Of a DNA stretch of 64,000 nt, positions 16,601 through 23,890 are shown piece after piece (within the stretch, counting starts at the first letter, position 1; each line of letters starts with the position of its first letter). The notes below the pieces were generated by a model, which did no database searches, was not told the DNA's origin, and saw only the letters and a program-made list of their open reading frames with translations. A program made the translations under genes and the position numbers. Source of the stretch: Scatomorpha stercorigallinarum (GTDB lineage Bacteria > Bacillota > Clostridia > Oscillospirales > Oscillospiraceae); NCBI GenBank assembly GCA_944387865.1, contig CALXGN010000006.1, positions 62,001 through 126,000 of the forward strand, written 5' to 3'.

Positions 16601-17233
16601 TCACTTCGCCAGGCCCAGGCGCGCCTCCACGCGCTCCAGCGCGGCGTCGATGACCGGCTCACAGCGGCCCAGCACCAGTTCGCACTCGCGCCGCAGCGTC
16701 ATGGCGAACACTTCGTCGGGCATGATGGAGGCGTTGATGAGGATGTTCATGCGCGCCGCGCGCATGGCGGCGCGGCAGAGCTCCAGCCCCACGCCCACGT
16801 CGGAGGCGGCGCCGCGCAGGCCGTGTTCCGCCAGCGGCGCGAGAAGCCCGGCCACGTCCTCGCAGGTGTAGAGCACGTCCGTGGGCACATAGCAGGCCAC
16901 GCGCAGCGCGGCGTCCATGTGCGCTTTGCGCTCGGGGTCGTCCTTCGGCAGGGAGAGGTATTTTTGCAGCGGGGCAAAGGCCCGCGCGTCCTCGTCGATG
17001 AGCGTGACGAGGTGCCGCCGTGCCGCCTCGAGCTGTTCGAGGGCGCGGCGGATGTCCTCCTCGTACTGCGCGTACGATTTTTTCCCGCTGGTGAGGCTGC
17101 ACACCATGGAGCCGAGCGCGGCGGCCAGCGCGCCGGCAAGCGCCGCGGCGCCGCCGCCCCCGGGCGCGGGGGCGTTCGAGGCCAGGGCGGCGTCGAAGTC
17201 GTTTATGCTCATGTTGGCGAATTTATCCATCAT
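16601..17233 (-). CDS. cyclodeaminase/cyclohydrolase family protein (FTCD_C)
   Basis: A 210-residue all-helical protein with the family landmarks N-A-P-A-P-G-G-G-G-A-A-A-L-A-G-A and a following helix ending in S-M-V. The fold is shared by the deaminase domain of formiminotransferase-cyclodeaminase and by FchA, methenyl-tetrahydrofolate cyclohydrolase. In anaerobes the stand-alone protein acts in one-carbon folate metabolism, but no folate gene is adjacent here to confirm that. ATG 17233 follows GGAGGTAAAA. Confidence 0.88.
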   Translation of the reverse strand: MMDKFANMSINDFDAALASNAPAPGGGGAAALAGALAAALGSMVCSLTSGKKSYAQYEEDIRRALEQLEAARRHLVTLIDEDARAFAPLQKYLSLPKDDPERKAHMDAALRVACYVPTDVLYTCEDVAGLLAPLAEHGLRGAASDVGVGLELCRAAMRAARMNILINASIMPDEVFAMTLRRECELVLGRCEPVIDAALERVEARLGLAK

Positions 17234-17254
17234 TTTTACCTCCGTTAAGTGTGG

Positions 17255-17983
17255 TCAGGAGCCGCATATCAGCTGCAAAAGGGCGCTCTCGGGCGCGCCG
17301 GGGGCGGCTTTTTTGAGGATGCCGAGCAGCTTCCGGGCGGACTCCGAGGGCTCCTCGCGGTAGGCGGCGGCGATGAGCTCGGGGGACACGAGGCGCTCCG
17401 CCGGCGTATAGACGGCGACGGGCCAGCCGTACTCGAGGCCGCGGGCGTTGCGCCGGCGGCGGAAGGCGCGTATCACGAGGTACGCCTGCTGTTGGAGCTT
17501 TGCCACCGTGCCCTCGAAGTTGCGCTCGCCGCCCTTGCCAAAGCCGGCCAGGTTCTTGAGCTCATAGGAGGGCAGCTCGTCCGCGAGGGCGAAGCAGTCC
17601 ATGATCTTCTTGCAGCGGTGGCTGGCCTTGCCGTCCTCATAGAGGGCGTCGAAGTCATAGCCGTCGCGCCGTATGTTGGCGAAGCGCGGGAAGCACTCGG
17701 GCGAGACGAAACCGGCCCTGCCGCCGAAAAATTTGCCGTACAGCGCGCGGCCGGAGGCGGCTATAGTCTCGCGCCAGTACCAGGGGTCGCGCTCGAGGTC
17801 GCCGCTCCACCACCATTCGGCGGGCGTGAGCTCCTCGACGGAAAAGCCCGGCACGGCCCCGGCGAAGAGCGGGAGGAGCCCGGTGCGGTCCACCGCGGCT
17901 ATCACGTCCTCCGGGCTGCGGAGGCAGGCGCTGCTGCTTTCGGGCGGGCCGGAGAGGATAAATTCGCCGTTTTCGAGTTTCAT
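17255..17983 (-). CDS. AlkZ-related winged-helix protein
   Basis: 242 residues starting M-K-L-E-N-G-E-F at 17983; the start codon overlaps the stop of the acyltransferase gene (TAATG). The body has Trp-rich and Tyr-rich stretches (A-E-W-W-W-S-G-D, R-D-P-W-Y-W-R) and an R-R-R-R-N-A-R segment. I read it as the AlkZ-related (winged-helix glycosylase-like) family from the overall pattern, not from a catalytic motif I can point to, so DNA-repair function is tentative. Confidence 0.6.
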   Translation of the reverse strand: MKLENGEFILSGPPESSSACLRSPEDVIAAVDRTGLLPLFAGAVPGFSVEELTPAEWWWSGDLERDPWYWRETIAASGRALYGKFFGGRAGFVSPECFPRFANIRRDGYDFDALYEDGKASHRCKKIMDCFALADELPSYELKNLAGFGKGGERNFEGTVAKLQQQAYLVIRAFRRRRNARGLEYGWPVAVYTPAERLVSPELIAAAYREEPSESARKLLGILKKAAPGAPESALLQLICGS

Positions 17984-19035
17984 TATATCAGATGGTCCTT
18001 TACTATCGGGATTTTGGAGAGCACCCACCAGGCGGCGAGGCTGAGCGCGAGCACACAGGCCGCCTGTACCGGCACGGCCAGCAGCGGCGGCATGACCGTG
18101 AGGTCGAAGCCGAACTGGCGGAAGGCCATCACGAAGGCCATGTGTATGAGATAGACGGCGAAGCTGGCCTTCACCAGGCGGGCGACGCGCGCGCTGCTCG
18201 CGCGCTGTGCGAAGCGGCGGCGGAGGGCGCAGAAGAGGCCCGCGGCCATCAGCGCCGGACCGGGGGACATGCCCTCCATGAACTGCAGGGCGTTTTCGCC
18301 CGTGAGGACGGAGGCGAGCGCCGTGCCGCCGAAAGTGAGGGCAAAGCCGGCGAGGAACATCAGCACGCCGCCGCGCAGGGAGAGGCTCTCCACGTCCCGC
18401 GTATTCAGATAGTGCCCCAGCAGGGCGTAGCCCATGGCGGACCAGGCCATGTTGATGTCGTACTGCGTGGTGATGCCGCCCAGCCATTCGAGCGGCGGGT
18501 AATAGCGCAGCAGGGGCACGGCGATGCCCAGCACGGCCCAGACGGCGATGGCGTAGCGCATCTCCCGCTCCGTGGCGGCGCGGGTGAACACGCGCAGCAC
18601 GGGCAGCAGGGCGTACAGCAGCAGGAGTATCTGTAAATAGTACAGGTGGAAGTAGTGGTCGAACTTCAGCGTGTGGACGATGGAGTTTATGAGGAAGTTT
18701 TCCTCCGTCCAGCGGATGAGGATGTACTGGCCCGCGACCACCAGCATGTAATAGGCCCAGGACCAGAACAGGAGGATGATGAGCACGCGCAGGAAGTATT
18801 TTTTCCACACCGTTTTGGCGTCCAGCCGCCGCGCGGGCGGGAGCATCAGCGCGCCGGTGCACATGAAGAACACGGGCACGGCGAAGCGCGCCAGCGAATC
18901 CCAGAACGCGCTGCTGAGCCAGCTGAAGCTGCCGATGGGGAAGAGCTCCAGGCCGTAACCGGAGAGATGGATGACGGCGACGCCCACGCAGGCGAGCAGT
19001 TTCATCGCGTCGAGGGCGAGCGAGCGTTTTTGCAT
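17983..19035 (-). CDS. acyltransferase-3 family membrane protein
   Basis: A 350-residue integral membrane protein with about ten hydrophobic helices. The start R-S-L-A-L-D-A-M-K-L-L-A-C-V-G-V-A-V-I-H carries the family's conserved cytoplasmic-side His at residue 22, and A-V-P-V-F-F-M-C-T-G-A follows. Members O-acetylate or otherwise acylate cell-surface glycans. ATG 19035 has GGAGGAGGA upstream. It overlaps the end of the O-antigen-ligase-like gene by 34 bases, so the two work on the same envelope polymer. Confidence 0.88.
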   Translation of the reverse strand: MQKRSLALDAMKLLACVGVAVIHLSGYGLELFPIGSFSWLSSAFWDSLARFAVPVFFMCTGALMLPPARRLDAKTVWKKYFLRVLIILLFWSWAYYMLVVAGQYILIRWTEENFLINSIVHTLKFDHYFHLYYLQILLLLYALLPVLRVFTRAATEREMRYAIAVWAVLGIAVPLLRYYPPLEWLGGITTQYDINMAWSAMGYALLGHYLNTRDVESLSLRGGVLMFLAGFALTFGGTALASVLTGENALQFMEGMSPGPALMAAGLFCALRRRFAQRASSARVARLVKASFAVYLIHMAFVMAFRQFGFDLTVMPPLLAVPVQAACVLALSLAAWWVLSKIPIVKDHLI

Positions 19036-20303
19036 ATTTCCTCCTCCTTCCGGGAGCAGATGAGGCCCATGTATATCCACACGAGCGGCGCCACCAGGCA
19101 GAGCCCGAGCCCGAAGAGGCTCTGCACCAGGTAACAGGCGAGCGCCGCGCCCACGGCCGGCGCACAGCCGCGGAAAAAGCGCCGCAGGCTCTCCGCACAG
19201 AGGGCGAGATAGGGGATGAGCCCGAGAGCGCCGAGGTTGACGAGGTAGCCCAGCGGCTCGCAGTGCGCGTTGTCCACATGCGTGGACATGGTGGAGCCGG
19301 TCTCTTCCACAAATCGGGAGAAGGTCATGTCCGTGCGCAGCGCGAGCGTGTCCGGCCCGCCGCCCACGAGCGGCCGCTCGCCGGCCAGGCGCAGGCATTC
19401 GCGCCAGATGGCCACGCGGCTGGAGCCGTAGCTGTCCTCCACATGGCCGTGCAGGAGCTGCGAGAGCTCGTGCAGCGTGCCGCTGCCGCCGCCGTAGAAA
19501 TAGACGGCCGCGAGGGCGGCCAGGCAGAGGGCGGCCAGGCAGCCGGCGGCGATGAGCGCCTTTTTGCGGCTGTGAGAGGTAAAGTTTACATAATACGGTA
19601 TCAACACCACCGCCGCGGCGGCCAGCGCCACGGCCCCGGAGGCCACGCGCGAGGCGATGAGCACCCCCAGGCAGAGCGCGGCGGCAACGAGCACAAGGCG
19701 GTCGCGCAGCGCGCGGTGCGTCAGCGCGTGCCAGACAAAGAGGGGGATGCAGAGGCAATAAAAGGCGGCGAGCAGGTTGGTGTTGCCGATCGTGCCGAGA
19801 AACTCGCCCGTGTAGCGCACATTGGCGTCGAAGTATGTGAGCTCTCCGGGGTAGAGGCCGAAGGGGTTTTCGCCCAGCAGCTGGGGGATGGCCACCAGCG
19901 AGCAGATGGAGGCGGAGGCGGCGAGCAGGTAGACATAATATTTTTTCCACTCGCCGAAGGCGGAGACGCCGAGGAAGATGCCGCCGTACAGCAGCAGCGT
20001 CAGCAGCCCGTCGTAGCGGCTCGCGCCCAGTATCACGGCGCGGCCGTAGGGCGAGAGGGCCGCCGAGAGGCAGGCCGCGGCCATGAAGGCGAGGGCGAAC
20101 CACTGCGGCAGGCGCGCCCGGCGCGGCTTTTCGCCGACCAGCAGCGCGCAGGGCAGCAGCAGGGCCAGATAGAGGGCGCTGAGCACGGCGAAAAAGAGGA
20201 ATTTGCCGCGGGTGATGGCGGCGTAGCCCTCCGTGCCCGTCCACAGGGGGAAAACGAGCAGCATCAGCGATATGTACTTGTCCGTCAGCCATCGCGCTTT
20301 CAT
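19002..20303 (-). CDS. O-antigen ligase/polymerase-like membrane protein
   Basis: A 433-residue protein with about eleven hydrophobic segments and a large loop. The O-antigen ligase signature region is visible: S-S-R-V-A-I-W-R-E-C-L-R-L, R-P-L-V-G-G-G-P-D-T-L, and after the loop H-V-D-N-A-H-C-E-P-L-G-Y-L-V-N-L-G, where the family keeps His and Asn. In a Gram-positive background such proteins polymerise or attach surface polysaccharide units. Co-transcribed with the acyltransferase downstream. Confidence 0.88.
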   Translation of the reverse strand: MKARWLTDKYISLMLLVFPLWTGTEGYAAITRGKFLFFAVLSALYLALLLPCALLVGEKPRRARLPQWFALAFMAAACLSAALSPYGRAVILGASRYDGLLTLLLYGGIFLGVSAFGEWKKYYVYLLAASASICSLVAIPQLLGENPFGLYPGELTYFDANVRYTGEFLGTIGNTNLLAAFYCLCIPLFVWHALTHRALRDRLVLVAAALCLGVLIASRVASGAVALAAAAVVLIPYYVNFTSHSRKKALIAAGCLAALCLAALAAVYFYGGGSGTLHELSQLLHGHVEDSYGSSRVAIWRECLRLAGERPLVGGGPDTLALRTDMTFSRFVEETGSTMSTHVDNAHCEPLGYLVNLGALGLIPYLALCAESLRRFFRGCAPAVGAALACYLVQSLFGLGLCLVAPLVWIYMGLICSRKEEEICKNARSPSTR

Positions 20304-20377
20304 ATGTGAATATTAGCACACTTCGCCCTTGCGCGCAATGGCGGCATGTGTTTTAATGTCACGTGGAGGCGAGAAGT

Positions 20378-21136
20378 ATGTATTTTGATTCGCACGCGCA
20401 CTACGACAGCCGGCAGTTCGACCGGGACCGCGAGGAGCTGCTCGCTGCCCTGCCCGCGCGGGGCGTGGAGTGCGTGATAGACCCCGGCTGCGACGGGGAG
20501 ACGAGCCGCCTGGCGCTGGATATCGCGGAGCGGCATGGCTATATCTACGCCGCCGTGGGCTGGCACCCGCAGGAGTGGGAGAGCTGGACGGAGGGCAGCC
20601 TGGACGAGATACGCGCGCTGGCCGCGCACCCGCGGGCCGTGGCCATCGGCGAGATCGGGCTCGACTACTACTGGGACAAGGAGCACAAGGAGCTGCAGGA
20701 GCATATGCTGCGCGCGCAGCTGGAGCTGGCGCTGGAACTGGATAAGCCCGTCATCATCCACGACCGGGACGCGCACGCCGACTGCATGGCCATAACGCTC
20801 GGCTATCCTGCGCTGAGGGGCGTGTACCACTGCTTTTCCGGCAGCGCGCAGATGGCGCGGCAGCTGTTGGAGGCCGGCTGGTACCTGGGCTTCGACGGGC
20901 CGGTGACATATAAAAACGCACGCCGTAACCTGGAAGCGCTTGTCGCCACGCCGCTGGAGCGGATACTGATCGAGACGGACAGCCCCTATCTGACGCCGGA
21001 GCCGCTGCGCGGGCAGCGCAACGACAGCGCGAAGCTGGAATACGTCGTGCGCAAGATCGCGGAGGTCAAGGGCATGGAGCCGGAGGCCGTGGCGCGCGCC
21101 ACGGCGGAAAACGCGAGGAGGCTGTTCAACATATGA
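20378..21136 (+). CDS. TatD-family metal-dependent hydrolase
   Basis: 252 residues. Metal ligands are visible as D-S-H-A-H-Y-D at the N terminus, G-E-I-G-L-D-Y-Y-W-D, I-I-H-D-R-D-A-H, Y-H-C-F-S-G and I-L-I-E-T-D-S-P-Y-L-T-P. TatD proteins are deoxyribonucleases or D-aminoacyl-tRNA deacylase-like hydrolases. ATG 20378 is used because GTGGAGG lies 8 bases upstream. The stop overlaps the start of the acetyltransferase gene by 4 bases. Confidence 0.94.
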   Translation: MYFDSHAHYDSRQFDRDREELLAALPARGVECVIDPGCDGETSRLALDIAERHGYIYAAVGWHPQEWESWTEGSLDEIRALAAHPRAVAIGEIGLDYYWDKEHKELQEHMLRAQLELALELDKPVIIHDRDAHADCMAITLGYPALRGVYHCFSGSAQMARQLLEAGWYLGFDGPVTYKNARRNLEALVATPLERILIETDSPYLTPEPLRGQRNDSAKLEYVVRKIAEVKGMEPEAVARATAENARRLFNI

Positions 21137-21609
21137 CGATCAGGGAAATAAACGAGCGGACGCCGGAGCTCATAGAGCGGCTGACGGCGGTCTGGGAGAG
21201 CTCCGCGCGTGCGACGCACACGTTCCTCTCCGAGCAGGAGCTCATGGAGATAAAAAAAGAGGTGCCGGGCGCCCTGCGCGGCGTAGACAGGCTGTTTACG
21301 GCGGAGGATGAGGAAGGCATCCCCGCCGCGTTCATGGGCGTGGAGGGGCCGTCGCTGGAGATGCTGTTCGTCTCCGCCGCCGCGCGCGGCCGCGGGATGG
21401 GCGGCGCGCTGCTGAGGTACGGCGTCGAGCGCTGCGGCGTGCGCACCCTGGCGGTGAACGAGCAAAACCCGCAGGCGCGCGGGGTCTATGAGCACATGGG
21501 CTTTGCGGCCGTGCGGCGCACGGAGCTGGACGAACAGGGGAGGCCTTACCCGCTGGTCTACATGGAGCTGAGGCGGGAGCCAAAGCATATTGAAGACGGC
21601 GGGCGATGA
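21133..21609 (+). CDS. GNAT-family N-acetyltransferase
   Basis: 158 residues with the acetyl-CoA pyrophosphate-binding motif A-A-A-R-G-R-G-M-G-G-A-L-L and the later V-N-E-Q-N-P-Q-A-R-G-V-Y-E-H-M-G-F strand-helix. By length and the opening W-E-S-S-A-R-A-T-H-T-F-L it resembles the YjaB-like group. The acceptor is unknown. Coupled to tatD. Confidence 0.9.
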   Translation: MTIREINERTPELIERLTAVWESSARATHTFLSEQELMEIKKEVPGALRGVDRLFTAEDEEGIPAAFMGVEGPSLEMLFVSAAARGRGMGGALLRYGVERCGVRTLAVNEQNPQARGVYEHMGFAAVRRTELDEQGRPYPLVYMELRREPKHIEDGGR

Positions 21610-21618
21610 TGGTATAAT
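21590..21618 (+). promoter_or_regulatory. promoter of the His-rich/CooT gene pair
   Basis: TTGAAG (21590-21595), 17-base spacer, TATAAT (21613-21618), partly inside the end of the acetyltransferase gene; the ribosome-binding site GGGAGG follows at about 21642. Confidence 0.75.
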
Positions 21619-21653
21619 ACCCTCAGAAACGATCGACGAAAGGGAGGACGATC

Positions 21654-21923
21654 ATGTTCATTCTGAGAATGGCCCTTCACGAAGGCGGGCACGGGCACGA
21701 GCACACGCATGACATGAGCCTGACGCCCGAGCAGACCATCGCCCTGCTGGGCTACACGCTGGAGCACAACCGCAGCCACGTCGAGGAGCTGGGCGACCTG
21801 GCTCTCGCGCTGGAGCTGCAGGGCAAGGACGAAGCGGCGCAGTCCGTGCACGAGGCGATACACTTCTTTGAGCACGGCAACGACAGGCTGAACGAGGCCC
21901 TGCTGCTGGCAAAGGGGGAGTGA
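21654..21923 (+). CDS. small His-rich protein, possible nickel/cobalt partner of CooT
   Basis: 89 residues with an N-terminal His cluster: M-A-L-H-E-G-G-H-G-H-E-H-T-H-D, seven candidate metal ligands with few other residues between them. The rest is helical with regularly spaced His and Glu (L-E-H-N-R-S-H-V-E-E-L). No named family is recognised with certainty. Four bases later comes the CooT-like gene under the same promoter, so a joint role in nickel handling is a reasonable inference. Confidence 0.8.
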   Translation: MFILRMALHEGGHGHEHTHDMSLTPEQTIALLGYTLEHNRSHVEELGDLALALELQGKDEAAQSVHEAIHFFEHGNDRLNEALLLAKGE

Positions 21924-21926
21924 AGC

Positions 21927-22115
21927 ATGTGCCTTTCGGATGCCTTTGCGGTCAGCGGCGGCGAGCGCAGGCCGCTGATGAACTATGTCTCCGGCATCTC
22001 CGTGGACGGCGAAAAGGTCGTGCTGACGGATATGCTGGGCGCGAAAAAGACCGTCACCGGCACGCTGAAGAGCGTGGACCTGACGAAAAACGTCATCCTC
22101 ATCGAGACGGAGTAA
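21927..22115 (+). CDS. CooT-family nickel-binding protein
   Basis: 62 residues starting M-C-L-S-D-A-F, with Cys2 in the position used by CooT to bind nickel as a dimer. The rest is a small beta-barrel pattern: V-S-G-I-S-V-D-G-E-K-V-V-L-T-D-M-L-G followed by G-T-L-K-S-V-D-L-T-K-N-V-I-L-I-E. In CO-oxidising bacteria CooT matures carbon monoxide dehydrogenase; no cooS is in this window, so the client enzyme is unknown. Confidence 0.82.
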   Translation: MCLSDAFAVSGGERRPLMNYVSGISVDGEKVVLTDMLGAKKTVTGTLKSVDLTKNVILIETE

Positions 22116-22120
22116 AGATT

Positions 22121-22159
22121 CGCCCCGGGAGCCGCAAACACGGCTCCCGGGGCGCTTTT
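22121..22159 (+). terminator. rho-independent terminator after the CooT gene
   Basis: Perfect 14-bp arms CGCCCCGGGAGCCG and its complement around CAAACA, followed by CTTTTT. Confidence 0.95.
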
Positions 22160-22177
22160 TATCGTGTTATATCCCCG

Positions 22178-22957
22178 TCAGGCGAGCAGGGACAGCAGCT
22201 GCGGGTGCAGCGGGGCGTTGGCGGCGAGGACGGCGCTGCCGTGCGTCAGCGGCAGGGGCTCGCCGGTGAGCGTGGTGGCCCTGCCCCCGGCCTCGGCAAC
22301 GATGAGCGCGCCGGCGGCGTAGTCCCAGGGCTGGAGCATCAGCTCCACATAGGCGTCCAGCCGGCCCACGGCCACGTGGCAGAGGTCGAGCGAGGCGCAG
22401 CCGGAGCGGCGCACGTCCTGGCAGCGGTCATAGAGCAGGCGCATCTGGCGGAAGGCCTCGCCGGCCATGTGCTTGTAGCCGGGCACGGTGCCGACGGCCA
22501 CCAGGGCGTCCTGGAACTGGGACGAGCGGCTGACGGAGATGAGCTCGCCGTTGAGGCTGGCGCCGCAGCCCTCGCAGGCCGAGTAGCACTCACCGCGGAA
22601 GGGGTCGTACACCACGCCGAAGCGCACCGCGCCGCCCTCCGCATAGGCCAGCGACACGGCGCTCAGCCGCAGGCCGTGGATGAGGTTGGTCGTGCCGTCA
22701 ACGGGGTCGAGTATCCAGAAGGGGCGCGCGGGGTCGATGGCGGAGTTGTCCTTCTCCTCGCCCATGAACTGTACATTGGGCGCAATGGCCGCCAGCTGCC
22801 GCGCCAGGAAGCCCTGCACGGCCACGTCCACGTCCGTGACGAAATCGGCAGCGCCCTTGGCCCGCACACGGTGTATGCCGCTCGACAAAATGACCTCGCC
22901 GGCCTCCCGCACGGCGTCGATGGCCCGCATCATGATGGGCTCGTATCGTATGCTCAT
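22178..22957 (-). CDS. inositol monophosphatase family protein
   Basis: 259 residues. Metal-binding motifs are G-E-E-K-D-N, W-I-L-D-P-V-D-G-T-T-N (DPxDGT) and the C-terminal W-D-Y-A-A-G-A-L-I-V-A-E-A-G-G. These place it in the inositol monophosphatase/CysQ superfamily; sugar phosphatase activity is equally possible. ATG 22957 has AGGGGTG seven bases upstream, preferred over the ATG at 22996. It faces the CooT terminator. Confidence 0.93.
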   Translation of the reverse strand: MSIRYEPIMMRAIDAVREAGEVILSSGIHRVRAKGAADFVTDVDVAVQGFLARQLAAIAPNVQFMGEEKDNSAIDPARPFWILDPVDGTTNLIHGLRLSAVSLAYAEGGAVRFGVVYDPFRGECYSACEGCGASLNGELISVSRSSQFQDALVAVGTVPGYKHMAGEAFRQMRLLYDRCQDVRRSGCASLDLCHVAVGRLDAYVELMLQPWDYAAGALIVAEAGGRATTLTGEPLPLTHGSAVLAANAPLHPQLLSLLA

Positions 22958-23291
22958 ATCAACACCCCTGAGTGGTATTTGCATTGATTTTAGCACAGGA
23001 CGGTAAATTATTCAGCCGCAAAAATGTAAATTGTGCCGCCGCGTCGCGGCGGCGGGCGGGATGCAGGGCAAGGCCCTGCGGCCTGGTTCTGAGAGATTTC
23101 TTTTGCTTGCGCCAAAAGAAACCCCTCAGACTCCAAAGAAAAGCGCTTTGGCGGAAGTCGGAGCCGGGTGCTGTCTTTTATTGCTTTGCGCTTGTTCCGG
23201 GTGGTCATCCCGGTGTCGAATAGCCCTGCCCATCGCCGACCGCGGTTGGCTTCGCTTACGCTCGCGCCGCTGAGTTGTGGCAAGACCCAAG

Positions 23292-23440
23292 CCTCCCCTG
23301 CCGTGCAGGGGAGGTGGCGCCTGCGGAGCAGGCGACGGAGGGGTGTTGGAGGTTTGCGTATCTTACCAAAGAACCGCAGACCTTCGGCACCCCTCCGGCC
23401 GCACCTTAGTGCGGCCACCTCCCCTACAATGTAGGGGAGG
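23292..23440. repeat. MITE-like or REP-like compound inverted repeat
   Basis: About 149 bp bounded at each end by a small hairpin: CCTCCCCTGC-CGT-GCAGGGGAGG (23292-23314) and CCTCCCCTAC-AAT-GTAGGGGAGG (23418-23440). Inside, GGAGGGGTG (23337-23345) pairs with CACCCCTCC (23388-23396), and further hairpins GCCTGC..GCAGGC and GGCCGCAC..GTGCGGCC lie between. The nested symmetry suggests a non-autonomous mobile repeat. Confidence 0.6.
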
Positions 23441-23610
23441 CGAACCGCGGCGAGCGTAGCGAGCCGCCCGGGGGGCAAGGGGGCGGAGCCCCCAATAACG
23501 CCGCGACAAGCGCGGCGTTCCGCCCAACGCAAACCACCCCTCGTGGGCGGGCTCCGCCCGCCCGGCGCATTTCGCACGCCCGCGCCCGCCAGCGCGGGCG
23601 GCGTATTTAA

Positions 23611-23638
23611 GTCCCATTTTGCTTAAGCAAAATGGGAC
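23611..23638. repeat. perfect 28-bp palindrome
   Basis: Half-arm GTCCCATTTTGCTT followed directly by its reverse complement, no spacer. Extrudable as a cruciform; role unknown. Confidence 0.7.
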
Positions 23639-23791
23639 ACATTAGAAAAGCCCGTGCGGTCAGTGGCAGAAACCTCCCAAGCATAGGAATGGCCGCCCGC
23701 ATAGGGCGGACAAAATCGCCCCGGGGCTTTGCCTCGGGGCGATACCTTATCTTGCGCCTTTGAGGCGCAACCGCGCCGCCGTGCGGCGCGC

Positions 23792-23840
23792 AAAATATAT
23801 GGGCCTCCGGGGCAAAAGCCCCGGAGGCCCATATATTTTT
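23792..23840. terminator. bidirectional terminator downstream of PFOR
   Basis: Arms of 22 bases starting AAAATATATGGGCCTCCGGG, loop AAAA, ending in a T-run on both strands. It lies 50 bases beyond the PFOR stop. Confidence 0.85.
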
Positions 23841-23890
23841 TATGGAGGGGAGCCTACGAGGGGGACCCCCGGTCCCCCTCGTATTTTCTT

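Larger units (their letters stand above)
22958..23890. other. hairpin-rich noncoding spacer
   Basis: A 0.93-kb space with no gene I can support: the short open frames have no ribosome-binding sites and consist of Arg/Pro/Gly runs from GC-rich repeats. It contains at least six inverted repeats, including the three listed separately, plus hairpins at about 23715-23745 (GCCCCGGGGC...CCTCGGGGC type) and 23853-23882 (ACGAGGGGGACC...GGTCCCCCTCGT), the latter directly after the PFOR stop. Confidence 0.8.

Noticed and set aside
23292..23440. CRISPR array
   Set aside because: Only two hairpin copies with no regular spacers; no cas genes in the window.
23009..23880. Several 60-190 codon frames in the spacer upstream of PFOR
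   Set aside because: All lie over inverted repeats on both strands, lack binding sites and have Arg/Pro/Gly-biased composition.
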